64,000 nt of DNA from JAEUHM01 sp964538625 (GTDB taxonomy: Bacteria; Verrucomicrobiota; Verrucomicrobiia; Verrucomicrobiales; Verrucomicrobiaceae), in NCBI GenBank assembly GCA_964538625.1, contig CAZIGH010000004.1:62001-126000 (forward strand). The letters are read 5' to 3'. The position numbers were made by a program, and so were the translations under genes. The notes under the pieces were generated by a model. It saw only the letters and a list, made by a program, of their open reading frames with translations. It was not told the DNA's origin and did not search any database. Shown here piece by piece: positions 7,848 through 16,529 of this stretch (position 1 is its first letter; each line of letters starts with the position of its first letter).

Positions 7848-9229
7848 CAGGGCAGATGCACCACATCGCCTACGTCTTCGAACGCTTCCCCTCTTTCACG
7901 CAGACGTTCTGTGTGCGCGAGGTGGAGCAGCTCATGCGCATGGGGGTAAAACCGCTGATTTTCTCCATCCGCGACACGCGCACCGAGGAGATTCAGCACT
8001 TCCCGAGCGAACTCTTTGACATGGTTCACTTTCTGCCGGGGAAGGAGGAGCTGACACGCATCGTTCGAAAGTGGAAAGACGAGCACAAGCTGCCGCGCGC
8101 CGCTGCGTTAACGCTCCGAGAGTGGGGTGACAGGCCCGACAAGGCGCGGGCGTATGAGGCGGCCTACATCGCCAAAGTGCTGAACGACATGCCAAGGTCG
8201 GAACGTCCCGCGCATGTGCATTCGCACTTCGCTGGCGTGGGTGCACGCACCTGCTGGTGGATGCGCAAGTTCTGTGGCACCAGCTTCAGCTTCACCGCGC
8301 ACGCTAATGACATCTTCTGCAAACCAGAGGATGAGACCGTGCCGTTTCACAGGTTGTTTGAAGATGCGGCGCTCGTTGTCACCGTGAGTGACTTCACTGC
8401 ACGTCAGCTCCGCGAGCAGTTCCCATTTGCTGCCAAGAGGGTGCGGCGGGTTTACAACGGCATGGACTTGGAACCGTTCAAGAAAGCCCGCGCCAACGCC
8501 AACCGCAGCTGGTCCGCTGGCGGCATCACCAGTGTCGGGCGCTTGATTGAGAAAAAGGGGTATCCAGATCTCATCACTGCCTGTGGCATGCTTCGAGATC
8601 GCGGAGTGACCTTTCGCTGCCGCATCGTCGGTGAGGGCCCACTGGAGGACGAACTGCGAATGCAGATCACAACCTTGAATCTCGAAGAAATGGTGCGGCT
8701 CACCGGCCCTCTTGGGATCAATGAAATTCGCAGACTCCTTGCGGAAGAGACTCAAGTCTTCGCACTCGCTTGCGCTACCGAGCGGGACGGCGGCATGGAC
8801 AACTTGCCCACTGTGCTCATGGAGGCCATGGCTGCCTCCCTTCCGTGCGTCTCCACCCGTCTTGCAGGTGTGCCAGAGATGGTGCTGGATGCAGAGACTG
8901 GTTATCTGGTGAATGAGCGTGACCCAGCGGCGCTTGCTGACCGGCTGCAAACGCTACTCTCCGACGAGTCCTCTTGCGAACGAATGGGCGCAGCAGGTCT
9001 CCAGCACGCAGAAACACACTTCACACGAGATGCCACCGGCCGGGCGCTGCTCACCGCGTTTGCTGAACTCAGCGGCATTCGCACAGACGCCGCCCTGCGG
9101 ACTTCGCATCCCTGGATCAGTACAGCGCTTCGAAAAAGGTTCTGGCGGCAGTGGAGCAGGCAGCTGCGTCATCGTGCTCCGAGAGTCAGCGGCAAGAGCT
9201 TCGACCTTGCTCAGTTCATCGGATCTTGA
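7844..9229 (+). CDS. Glycosyltransferase family 4 (WcaL-like)
   Basis: A 461-aa GT-B fold enzyme. The N-terminal half has YVFERFPSFTQTFCVREVEQL and a HVHSHFAGVGARTCWW acceptor-domain strand, as in colanic-acid-type WcaL transferases; the C-terminal half has the donor motif VGRLIEKKGYPDL and the E-x7-E region ERDGGMDNLPTVLMEAMA. A soluble or peripheral transferase in exopolysaccharide or glycolipid synthesis is likely; sugar and acceptor unknown. It overlaps the AgcS gene by 4 bp but no other polysaccharide genes are nearby. Confidence 0.88.
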   Translation: MTGQMHHIAYVFERFPSFTQTFCVREVEQLMRMGVKPLIFSIRDTRTEEIQHFPSELFDMVHFLPGKEELTRIVRKWKDEHKLPRAAALTLREWGDRPDKARAYEAAYIAKVLNDMPRSERPAHVHSHFAGVGARTCWWMRKFCGTSFSFTAHANDIFCKPEDETVPFHRLFEDAALVVTVSDFTARQLREQFPFAAKRVRRVYNGMDLEPFKKARANANRSWSAGGITSVGRLIEKKGYPDLITACGMLRDRGVTFRCRIVGEGPLEDELRMQITTLNLEEMVRLTGPLGINEIRRLLAEETQVFALACATERDGGMDNLPTVLMEAMAASLPCVSTRLAGVPEMVLDAETGYLVNERDPAALADRLQTLLSDESSCERMGAAGLQHAETHFTRDATGRALLTAFAELSGIRTDAALRTSHPWISTALRKRFWRQWSRQLRHRAPRVSGKSFDLAQFIGS

Positions 9230-9270
9230 TCTCTTCCAAACCGTGGAAGTCCGTCTGGTCATTCGCAACC

Positions 9271-9287
9271 ACTTTGTGACGCAAAGT
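9271..9287. promoter_or_regulatory. Palindromic operator copy 1 (ACTTTG-N5-CAAAGT)
   Basis: Perfect 6-bp inverted repeat ACTTTG-TGACG-CAAAGT upstream of the membrane protein/regulator pair. Its centre is 33 bp, about three helical turns, from copy 2, so two dimers would sit on the same face of the DNA. Probable binding site of the winged-helix regulator encoded at 9981 (inference). Confidence 0.65.
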
Positions 9288-9303
9288 TTTTCTTGCGCGA
9301 ATC

Positions 9304-9320
9304 ACTTTGCGTGGCAAAGT
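9304..9320. promoter_or_regulatory. Palindromic operator copy 2 (ACTTTG-N5-CAAAGT)
   Basis: ACTTTG-CGTGG-CAAAGT, identical arms to copy 1 with a different spacer, ending 7 bp before the ATG at 9328. Binding here would block transcription or translation start of the membrane protein/regulator pair. The conserved arms with variable spacer argue for a protein-binding site. Confidence 0.65.
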
Positions 9321-9327
9321 CACTTTC

Positions 9328-9984
9328 ATGAGCACTGCCGAAGCCGCAATGGAGAACCTCCGCATCATCCGTTCCCTCATGGAAAGGGCTCACATCTATC
9401 GGTCCATTTCCGCTCCCGCCGCTCTTACTGGAGGCATCATGGCCATGGTAGCGTCTGCCTGGCCGCTGACCTACGCATTGGGAACCAGCGGTGGGGCAGC
9501 CATGAGTGAGCTTGCCTTCCTCAGCCTATGGCTCTGCATTTTGTGCCTCACGTCGGCGTTGAACTTCATCCTACTGGCAAAGGAGGCGGCCCGCCGCGGC
9601 CAAGCCTTCGTTTCACCGGGAATGCGCTTGGCGCTGAAAGCCTTCGCTCCACCCATGCTGGTAGGCGGATGTGTCGGCATAGGTCTCATCCTGTGGCTGC
9701 ACAACTTCACACTTGCCGCGCTGATGTGGATCCTCTGTTACGGTCTGGCGCTACTGGGCACCGCCAGCTTCTCGCCGCGTTCATTGATTCGTCTCGGTTG
9801 GGCCTTCGTCATTACGGGACTCGCCTTGTTCTTCGCTTGGGCAGTGAACCGTGATGTGGATCTGCTCCCGAGCGACCAAGCGCCTGCATCCGCTGCACTG
9901 GGGCTCACCTTCGGCCTTTTGCACGTGATCTACGCATTGGCGGTACTCCTCGGCGCCAAACACTCGGAGGTGGAAACCGAATGA
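9328..9984 (+). CDS. Multi-pass membrane protein, partner of winged-helix regulator
   Basis: A 218-aa protein with about six hydrophobic helices after a short polar N-terminus (AEAAMENLRIIRSLMERAHIYRS). Family not recognised. It overlaps the following winged-helix gene by 4 bp and two identical-arm palindromes lie directly upstream, so it is likely an autoregulated pair with that repressor. ATG 9328 is preferred to an in-frame TTG at 9307, which lies inside operator copy 2. It could sense or export a ligand for the regulator, but nothing in the sequence proves this. Confidence 0.75.
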   Translation: MSTAEAAMENLRIIRSLMERAHIYRSISAPAALTGGIMAMVASAWPLTYALGTSGGAAMSELAFLSLWLCILCLTSALNFILLAKEAARRGQAFVSPGMRLALKAFAPPMLVGGCVGIGLILWLHNFTLAALMWILCYGLALLGTASFSPRSLIRLGWAFVITGLALFFAWAVNRDVDLLPSDQAPASAALGLTFGLLHVIYALAVLLGAKHSEVETE

Positions 9985-10283
9985 TCAACTTCGACCAGCT
10001 GGACAAACTCATCCACGAAAAGGGGCGTCTTTCCATCATGACGCTGCTCTCAACACGCGGAGAGTGGGCCTTTCAGGATCTCAAGTCGGAGCTAGGCATG
10101 AGCGATGGCAATCTCATCTCCCACCTGCGGACGTTGGGTGCAGCGGGTTATCTCAAAGAGACGAGGGACGACTCCGGCAACCGCCCGCGCACCAGTTACA
10201 CCCTCACAGCGACAGGACGCAAGGCCTTCAAGAACTATGTCAATGTGCTGGGGGAAATCATTAAGGCTGCCCGTGGCGACTGA
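9981..10283 (+). CDS. Winged-helix transcriptional regulator (HTH_34/MarR-like)
   Basis: A 100-aa single-domain regulator. The recognition helix region is FQDLKSELGMSDGNLISHLRTLGAAGYL, followed by the wing RDDSGNRPRTSYTLTATGRKAF. This arrangement is typical of small HTH_34 winged-helix repressors that bind palindromes as dimers. It overlaps the membrane gene by 4 bp. The three ACTTTG-N5-CAAAG[T/C] sites, two before its operon and one just after it in front of ispH, are the natural candidates for its operators. Confidence 0.85.
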   Translation: MINFDQLDKLIHEKGRLSIMTLLSTRGEWAFQDLKSELGMSDGNLISHLRTLGAAGYLKETRDDSGNRPRTSYTLTATGRKAFKNYVNVLGEIIKAARGD

Positions 10284-10306
10284 ACCTCCCTTTATTTTGC
10301 TCACTC

Positions 10307-10323
10307 ACTTTGCACCACAAAGC
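10307..10323. promoter_or_regulatory. Palindromic operator copy 3, upstream of ispH
   Basis: ACTTTG-CACCA-CAAAGC, the same 17-bp architecture with one changed end base, located 10 bp before the ispH ATG. It places ispH, and probably the diiron gene behind it, under the same regulator as the pair at 9328-10283 (inference). Confidence 0.55.
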
Positions 10324-10333
10324 TAAAACCAAC

Positions 10334-11203
10334 ATGAACCTCATCCTCGCATCCCACCATGGCATGTGCTTCGGCGTCCGGGACGCCCTGCGCGTGACTC
10401 ACGCCGCTGCCCAGCGCGCTCCGCTAACCATCCTCGGCCAGCTCGTTCACAATCCGCTCGTCGATCGCCATCTCGACGCCGTGGGAGCCAGACGTGGCAG
10501 TCTTGATGATCTCAGCTCATCTTCCACGCAGCAAGTAGCCATCACCGCGCACGGTGCTTCAGACAAAGACCGCCGTGCTTGGCAAGCCGCCGGACACAGC
10601 ATCATCGACACCACGTGCCCGCTGGTTAAGAAAGCCCACCACGCGCTTTCCGCCCTCGTGGAGGAAGGCTATCTGCCTGTGGTCGTCGGACAACGCGAAC
10701 ATGTGGAAGTGCGCGGCCTGGTGGGAGACTTTCCCCAAGCTGTGGTAGTGCTTGAGGCGACTGAACTGAAACACCTGCCACCGCATCCAAAGTTTGGTCT
10801 GATCTCGCAGACCACTCAACCGGTGGAAAGGGCACTGGGTCTTGTCGATGCGCTGAAGCGTCTGCACCCCCAGTCCGAGGTTCGCTTCATTGATACGATC
10901 TGCCATCCCACCAAACAGCGACAGACAGCCATGGAGGAACTCATCAAGACCTGCGACCATTTGGTGGTCATTGGCGGTCGGAACAGCAACAACACCCGAC
11001 AGCTCACCAACAAGGCAGAAGCACACGGACTGAGGACCGTTCAAGTCGAACGCGCCGAAGAGCTGGATCCCGAATGGTTCAGCGACGCCAACAACGTAGG
11101 CATCACGGCCGGCACCTCGACGCTGGATGAGACCGTACAGGCCGTGATGGAACGCCTCCGTCAAATCGCTGCCGAAGCACCAACCCACGGTCGTAACGCC
11201 TGA
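10334..11203 (+). CDS. ispH: 4-hydroxy-3-methylbut-2-enyl diphosphate reductase
   Basis: Last enzyme of the MEP isoprenoid pathway, an iron-sulfur protein that makes IPP and DMAPP. The three Fe-S cysteines are present: C12 (GMCFGV), C95 (DTTCPLV) and C190 (DTICHPT); also H39 (LVHN), H73 (AHG), and H123/E125 in REHVEVRG, where the usual text is HPEV. The ISQTT and NSNNTRQL substrate loops are visible. 289 aa from ATG 10334. The sequence is fairly divergent from textbook IspH around the catalytic Glu, and it has a repressor-like operator, so it could be a second, regulated copy. Confidence 0.92.
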   Translation: MNLILASHHGMCFGVRDALRVTHAAAQRAPLTILGQLVHNPLVDRHLDAVGARRGSLDDLSSSSTQQVAITAHGASDKDRRAWQAAGHSIIDTTCPLVKKAHHALSALVEEGYLPVVVGQREHVEVRGLVGDFPQAVVVLEATELKHLPPHPKFGLISQTTQPVERALGLVDALKRLHPQSEVRFIDTICHPTKQRQTAMEELIKTCDHLVVIGGRNSNNTRQLTNKAEAHGLRTVQVERAEELDPEWFSDANNVGITAGTSTLDETVQAVMERLRQIAAEAPTHGRNA

Positions 11204-11222
11204 CCCATCAGCTCCCGACCCC

Positions 11223-11999
11223 ATGAACACTTCCTATTGGATCCAGCGTTTTGAAGCCAGCACACGGCTTAATCACGAACTCAAACTGCCCGACATGCCT
11301 TGCCGACTAACGGAGGATGAGCGCTTGGCCGTGGGCCGCTCACTCGCCATCTTCCAACTTGGCGAAAGCGGTGGCGGCACGCGGCTGAGACGCTATACCC
11401 GCAGCATTGCCACCTTAGAGAACCTGAGGGGGTATCGAAGTGCCGTGGATCGCTTTGTGGCGGAGGAACAGAGTCACGCCGCACTGCTCGCCCGAGTTGT
11501 TCAGCATTTGGGTGGGACTCTGCTTCAGAAGCAGTGGACCAACTCGGTTTTTCGCTGGATGAGGAATCTCGTCAACTTGGAGTTTAACATTCAGGTGCTG
11601 CTTACCGCTGAGCTGATTGCTGAGGCCTACTTCGGCATTCTGGCACTGCGCTGCAAGGATCCCGTAGTACAGACTGTGGCGAGAAAGCTACTGCGAGATG
11701 AGACCGGTCATCTTGCCTTCCAGCGAGACTTTCTGTTTGAACGCCTGAAGGCACTTTCTCCCCAGATGCAGCGCCTCTGGCGCTGGCAGTTCCAGCTCAT
11801 TCACGCGGGCACCGCCCTGGTGGTGGCTTGGGACCACCGCGACTGCCTGCGCAGCATGGGTATCGGGCAGGTGGCATTTCGCGCACGGGCGCACCGCTGC
11901 TGGGTGAGCTTTCAGTCCCGTCTTGAACGCAGGCTGTCTAGTCCGCCAGCACCTCCACTTTCTCATCCGCATCATGCTCAGGCAGAAGGAGTGCGATGA
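11223..11999 (+). CDS. Ferritin-like diiron protein
   Basis: A 258-aa all-helical protein with a diiron ligand set readable in order: E48, E82-x2-H85 (EEQSH), E130/E134 (TAELIAEA) and E160-x2-H163 (RDETGH). Two ExxH pairs in this arrangement are typical of ferritin-like oxygenases and desaturases. Located 19 bp after ispH, so probably co-transcribed; a link to oxygen chemistry on isoprenoids or to oxidative stress is speculative. The last 62 bp overlap the 3' end of the convergent MFS gene, and the C-terminal tail there is proline/histidine-rich low-complexity sequence. Confidence 0.78.
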   Translation: MNTSYWIQRFEASTRLNHELKLPDMPCRLTEDERLAVGRSLAIFQLGESGGGTRLRRYTRSIATLENLRGYRSAVDRFVAEEQSHAALLARVVQHLGGTLLQKQWTNSVFRWMRNLVNLEFNIQVLLTAELIAEAYFGILALRCKDPVVQTVARKLLRDETGHLAFQRDFLFERLKALSPQMQRLWRWQFQLIHAGTALVVAWDHRDCLRSMGIGQVAFRARAHRCWVSFQSRLERRLSSPPAPPLSHPHHAQAEGVR

Positions 12000-13221
12000 G
12001 TGCTGCCGGAAGGAAGAGAAATCCAGCGTAGAGCAGTGCCGAGCGGAAGTCATCCACCTTGTTGAAGATGCCAAAAAAGACGGTGCCGCCTGCCGCTACG
12101 ATGCGGCCAATGTTGTAACCAAAACCCGCCCCGGTGGTGCGCAACAGCGTGGGGAAAAGCGGTGGCAGACACATGGTGAACAGGCCAAACACGCCCTGGC
12201 ATACGCCGATGAGAGCGAACCACAGCAGCGTCATGTCAAGACTCCACGTGGTGCTGAAGGCAATCATCATGAGCACAAAGTAACCGAAGAGAATCGAAGA
12301 GATAGCTTTCCGGTAACCAATCATCTTCGCCACAAAGCCAGCGAAAAAGTTTCCGATAATAGAGCCGAGCATGATCCACATCAGCGCCACGACGACGACA
12401 TGACTTTTCTCCGGTGCAGTGAGATCCCTCACCTCGGGCAGTGAGAGCATGTGACGCTGCTGCCAGAAAAGAAAGGTCCAGTGGGCCGTCAATGAAACGG
12501 CGCAGATGGCGATGACACGCCACGTGGTGCGTTTGACCTCCGGTCCGAACAGGGCTGAGATGCCTGGCACCTTCCTGCCTTCACGAGCCTTTTCCCACGT
12601 CTCCGTCTCCGGCACGGCGTGTCGGATCCAGAGTGTGATGAAAGCGGGGAGAACGCCCACGAGGAAGATCCACTTTGGCTCATAAGGAGCGAGCAGCCAA
12701 CCCGCGAGACAGGCCAACAGGACACCGCAGTTCACGGCGGATTGCAGGGTGGCGGCGATCCATGGACGCCAGGCCTTTGGCCAAGTCTCCGAGAGCAGGG
12801 AGGCACCCACAGCCCATTCCCCGCCGATACCAAGAGCGGCCATGAAACGGAAAATCATCAGTTGCCACCAAGTCTCGGCAAAGAAGGATAGCCCAGTGAA
12901 ACAGGCGTAGGTAAGTATGGTGAGAACCAGGGTGCGACTGCGCCCGAGCAGATCCCCCACGCGGCCGAAGAACGCACCACCCAACGCCCAACCGACAAGG
13001 AAGGCCGCGTTGATGATGGAGCCATTGGTGCCCACAGCGGGATCATCCGGGGAGACTGCCATGAGCTGCGCCACGAACGCCGTGGCCACCAGAGTGTAGA
13101 GGTGCATGTCCAGACCGTCGAACAACCAGCCAAGCCACGCGGCGATGCCGCTCTTCCACTGATGAGGCGAGAGGTCACGCAGGCTGCGCACTTCTTTGCT
13201 GGGTACGGGAATGGAACTCAT
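11938..13221 (-). CDS. MFS transporter
   Basis: A 427-aa 12-helix major facilitator. The inter-helix 2-3 signature is seen as GRVGDLLGRSRTLV and the helix 4-5 region as FRFMAALGIGGEWAVGASLLSE, which resembles the SHS/sialate-lactate and aromatic-acid branches. C-terminal half contains MIGYRKAISS. Probably imports an organic acid; substrate not predictable. Convergent with, and overlapping by 62 bp, the diiron gene. Confidence 0.88.
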   Translation of the reverse strand: MSSIPVPSKEVRSLRDLSPHQWKSGIAAWLGWLFDGLDMHLYTLVATAFVAQLMAVSPDDPAVGTNGSIINAAFLVGWALGGAFFGRVGDLLGRSRTLVLTILTYACFTGLSFFAETWWQLMIFRFMAALGIGGEWAVGASLLSETWPKAWRPWIAATLQSAVNCGVLLACLAGWLLAPYEPKWIFLVGVLPAFITLWIRHAVPETETWEKAREGRKVPGISALFGPEVKRTTWRVIAICAVSLTAHWTFLFWQQRHMLSLPEVRDLTAPEKSHVVVVALMWIMLGSIIGNFFAGFVAKMIGYRKAISSILFGYFVLMMIAFSTTWSLDMTLLWFALIGVCQGVFGLFTMCLPPLFPTLLRTTGAGFGYNIGRIVAAGGTVFFGIFNKVDDFRSALLYAGFLFLPAALIALLLPEHDADEKVEVLAD

Positions 13222-13369
13222 GGGCCGCGAGAGTGAAGCAAACGGTGCAGTTGTGCAAGAGGCTCGTTCTAGGAGAGAACCGCCGTACTGTCACTGCGGA
13301 GGGAAATTCACCTCTTTTTCACTGGCGATTCATCACGGTTTCACACGCGTTTGCGAGAAAAGTGGCGTT

Positions 13370-14551
13370 ATGAAAACCAAGCTGCTGCCACTCATCATCG
13401 GCGGTGGAGGGTTGGCGCTCAGCGCGTCAACCCTGCCACCGGTATCTCCTGCGGACAAGCCCGCCACCTCATACGCCAGCGGTACCGCCACTGTGCCGCT
13501 GGATGACCTCAAAGTGCTCTGGGAGAGAGCCCAAGAAAGAAAAGCGACAGAGCCTGATCATCCCCCCTTGCCAGCGCTGCTGCAAAAGCTGGAGCTGGAA
13601 ATCCAGCTTCATCCTGAACGCTGCACTGGAGTGGCCAGAGCCGTGGTTCGTTCACTTGCGGACGGCTGGCGTGACGTGGCTCTCTTTGGCGGTGACTTGT
13701 CGATCGATTCCACAGCAGATGACATCTTGCTCAAGGCCACCCCGGAGTGCTATGTGCTCATGGTGGAAAAAGCGGGCCCTCAGACCCTGGAGTTTGCGGT
13801 CTCCATGCCGGGCACAAGCCAGTGGACAGACGGTGTGACTCCAAAGATTCACCTTCCAGAGGCCGCCATTCGAAAGGCAGTTTTCAAAAACATTCCTGCG
13901 GGATTTGGTTTGCTGCATGGCGACAATAAGCAAGCCGCCGACAGCAGCGGTGAACTGAGACTTTCCATACCGCCTCTGGCAAAAAGTCTGGAGCTCCGGC
14001 TTGAATCCCTGAATCCCGCAGCGACCGACGGAAAGGTGATGGAACTGAGTCAGGTCACCGTGCCTAGTGTGAAGTGCACCCAGCGCCTAGTTACGGATGG
14101 TGGACTTCTCACCGCTGCGGAGTTCAGCTTCAGATACCGCACTATGGCCAATCTGACGCTTACCCTCCCGCCGGGAGCGGAGATTCTTCAGTGCGTGCTG
14201 GAAGACAGTGCCGTCAAACCGATTCTCCGGGAGAATGAGATCGACATCACCCTTAGCGGCACCGCCGGAGAAGAAACGACCAGCCGACTTCAACTGAACT
14301 ACTTCACCAAGCTGGATCCGCTCGCCCAGACCTCTGGGAGCGTCAGACTCTCCCTGCCAGGCACGGCCCTCTTCCACGAACGACTGGACTGGGCCATCTC
14401 ACTGCCAGAGGGCATCACCGCCACTGCGCTGGAGAGCAATGCGGACTCCCCAGCCGCAGTGCAGGGCGCGCAACAGCTCACCTTGCGAAGGGAGTTCTGG
14501 AGGGGAGGCCCAGTCACCGCAGAGATCTTTTACCAGAGGCAGAAACCCTGA
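13370..14551 (+). CDS. Secreted hypothetical protein upstream of CreD-like protein
   Basis: A 393-aa protein with an N-terminal hydrophobic stretch (KLLPLIIGGGGLALSA) that may be a signal peptide or anchor, then a beta-rich domain without motifs I recognise. It is followed after 42 bp by a CreD-like inner-membrane gene in the same direction; both contain long beta-rich extracytoplasmic segments, suggesting they act together at the envelope. ATG 13370 chosen for the signal sequence; the frame is open further upstream to 13196 but that would overlap the MFS start. Function unknown. Confidence 0.75.
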   Translation: MKTKLLPLIIGGGGLALSASTLPPVSPADKPATSYASGTATVPLDDLKVLWERAQERKATEPDHPPLPALLQKLELEIQLHPERCTGVARAVVRSLADGWRDVALFGGDLSIDSTADDILLKATPECYVLMVEKAGPQTLEFAVSMPGTSQWTDGVTPKIHLPEAAIRKAVFKNIPAGFGLLHGDNKQAADSSGELRLSIPPLAKSLELRLESLNPAATDGKVMELSQVTVPSVKCTQRLVTDGGLLTAAEFSFRYRTMANLTLTLPPGAEILQCVLEDSAVKPILRENEIDITLSGTAGEETTSRLQLNYFTKLDPLAQTSGSVRLSLPGTALFHERLDWAISLPEGITATALESNADSPAAVQGAQQLTLRREFWRGGPVTAEIFYQRQKP

Positions 14552-14593
14552 AAGCTCAGTCTATCAACCACAAACATCCAACTCATCATTGAT

Positions 14594-15820
14594 ATGAAAA
14601 CGTCACCCTATCGCATCTCTCAGTTCATCAGTTTTTTCGCCATGTTTGGCAGTGTTACCCTTCTTTGGCTCATGCTCGGTGGCACCGTAGCCTCTCGCTC
14701 CGTGGCAGTCTCTCAAAAACTTGCCTCCCAAGTGGCGGGCAACTGGGGCCCGCCACTGGAGCATACGCATCCGCACGGAATCGCCCGCGCCGTCCGCACC
14801 GGCGACCTCATGGGTATAGTACTTCCAGAAATGAGTAAGGTGCAGGTGAAGCTGGACTTCAAACCTCAGAAGAAGGGTCTCATCACGCACCGGACCTACA
14901 CGGTGATCTTCGAAGGATCCTACGAGTGGGTAAACCCTGAGCCTGTTGAGCAAAGTGTAGAAGTCACTTTCAAGGTACCCTCCCATCTTACGCGTGTGGA
15001 TGGCTTCAAGGCGAGTCTGGGTGACAGGACCCTCCGCGATGCACCAGCAGACGGCGTGGTCACCCTCACCGCCATCTTGCCCGCACAGGGAAAGGCGGTG
15101 ATGACGGTCGAATACAGCGCACTGGGCAAAGATGCCTGGCGGTACCGCTTCGGAGAAGCAGGAAGAACCAGAAACTTCGAACTCACTCTGGAGACAAACT
15201 TTCGGGATTACAACATTCCGCAGGATGGTGAATCTCCCACCTCGCAGCTGGAAGGCGCGGCAGGCACGACGCATGTGTGGAACCTGCCGAGTGTCACCGG
15301 GGTGAATGCCATCGGGATCGAGGTCCCGGCCTTCGTTGACGCAGCTCGTGTGGCCAGCAGGATGAGCTTCTTTGGCCCTCTCTCACTGGGGCTCTTCTTT
15401 GCCGTGCTCATCATCGCTGCGCTGCGCATGGGCGTGCGACTGCATGTGATGCACTTCGTCCTACTCGCCGCAGCCTGTTTCGCATTTCAGCTGCTGTTTG
15501 CGTACAGTGTAGATGTGGTTCCGGCAGCGGTTGCCTTCGTCATCTCCGCTGCGGTATCCATGGCGCTGGTGGGCGGGTATCTCAAGCTCGTAGCCGGCGT
15601 GGCTTACATGCGTGTGGCGATACTTGCCCAGCTTGCCTACATTGTGGTATTCAATGCCACCTTCTTTCTCGACGGCTACACTGGCCTCACTTTGACTGTA
15701 GTGGGCATCGTGACACTGGCCCTGGTCATGGCGGGCACGGCACAAATGGACTGGTCGAAGATCCTGCTTTTCAGAGCAAGCGCCGAACCTGCTGCTCCGC
15801 CGCCGCTGCCGGTGAGATGA
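14594..15820 (+). CDS. CreD-like inner membrane protein
   Basis: A 408-aa protein with one N-terminal membrane helix (ISFFAMFGSVTLLWLMLGG), a periplasmic beta-rich domain of about 220 residues, and roughly six C-terminal helices containing FFLDGYTGLTLTVVGIVTLALVM, close to the DxTGLxLTxGxxxLF pattern of CreD/CreD-like proteins. E. coli CreD is linked to envelope integrity and beta-lactam response. Here no CreBC two-component genes are adjacent; the partner appears to be the secreted protein just upstream. Confidence 0.72.
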   Translation: MKTSPYRISQFISFFAMFGSVTLLWLMLGGTVASRSVAVSQKLASQVAGNWGPPLEHTHPHGIARAVRTGDLMGIVLPEMSKVQVKLDFKPQKKGLITHRTYTVIFEGSYEWVNPEPVEQSVEVTFKVPSHLTRVDGFKASLGDRTLRDAPADGVVTLTAILPAQGKAVMTVEYSALGKDAWRYRFGEAGRTRNFELTLETNFRDYNIPQDGESPTSQLEGAAGTTHVWNLPSVTGVNAIGIEVPAFVDAARVASRMSFFGPLSLGLFFAVLIIAALRMGVRLHVMHFVLLAAACFAFQLLFAYSVDVVPAAVAFVISAAVSMALVGGYLKLVAGVAYMRVAILAQLAYIVVFNATFFLDGYTGLTLTVVGIVTLALVMAGTAQMDWSKILLFRASAEPAAPPPLPVR

Positions 15821-15839
15821 AACCCCGCCACCCCGCTCT

Positions 15840-15886
15840 AGCCCGCAACGCATGGTTCACTTTGTCTTGCGTTGCGGGCTCGTTTT
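15840..15886 (+). terminator. Rho-independent terminator
   Basis: A 12-bp perfect stem, AGCCCGCAACGC / GCGTTGCGGGCT, with a 17-nt loop and a short T-run (cgtttt) right after the stem. It lies 19 bp past the CreD-like stop and should end that operon. Confidence 0.8.
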
Positions 15887-15952
15887 GCGCTCTAAATAGG
15901 CCCTGCCGCAAAATAGCGGTAAAAAAACACAAACCACAGTCATACACACCCC

Positions 15953-16306
15953 ATGAAAACCATCCAAATCACCGCTGTCGCAGCGGTTCTGGGCCTCTCT
16001 TCCGTCTTTGCGGATGAGGGCGTGATCGCTGAAGCCATGAAGAAGTATCACAAGGGAGAGACCTCCGTGAGCAAGCACGTCGGTGCTGGTGACGCTTCGG
16101 CTGCAGATATCAACGCCATTCTGAAAGCTTATCAGGACATGGCCAAAGAGACTCCGCCAAAAGGCACAGCCGCGAGCTGGAAGGAAAAGACTGACGCGCT
16201 CATCAAGGCCGTGACCGCCATCAAGAACGGCAACAAGGCAGCCACCAGCGATTACAAAAAGGCGGTGAACTGCAAAGCCTGCCACGACGTGCATCGCGAG
16301 TCCTAA
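15953..16306 (+). CDS. Small exported cytochrome with C-terminal CxxCH
   Basis: A 117-aa protein with a signal peptide (MKTIQITAVAAVLGLSSVFA) and one haem-binding motif at the extreme C-terminus, C107-K-A-C110-H111. A four-helix body ending in CxxCH is the layout of cytochrome c', though this one is shorter than usual. Periplasmic electron transfer or gas binding is possible. It is flanked by strong terminators on both sides, so it is a single-gene unit. Confidence 0.82.
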   Translation: MKTIQITAVAAVLGLSSVFADEGVIAEAMKKYHKGETSVSKHVGAGDASAADINAILKAYQDMAKETPPKGTAASWKEKTDALIKAVTAIKNGNKAATSDYKKAVNCKACHDVHRES

Positions 16307-16325
16307 TCTCTCGCGCCAGTTACAG

Positions 16326-16374
16326 CGCCCGCCCCTGCCGCCGGAAGGTGAGCACAGGGCGGGCGTATTTTTTT
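16326..16374 (+). terminator. Rho-independent terminator
   Basis: CGCCCGCCC / GGGCGGGCG stem of 9 bp followed by TATTTTTTT. Located 20 bp downstream of the cytochrome stop. A textbook intrinsic terminator. The remainder of 16375-16529 is GC-rich with nothing recognised. Confidence 0.88.
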
Positions 16375-16529
16375 GGCACGTGTCTGCCGAGATCGAGAGG
16401 GGAGGGGATCGGACTCGGCAGATGTGGCCATGGACTGCGGCAGACCGCCGCCGCCCTACTGCCGGTAGCAGCCTGCTGCGGTGGCCGGGCGTTTTGCTCC
16501 GCTTGCCGTTCTGACACTGCCGGTCTGGC

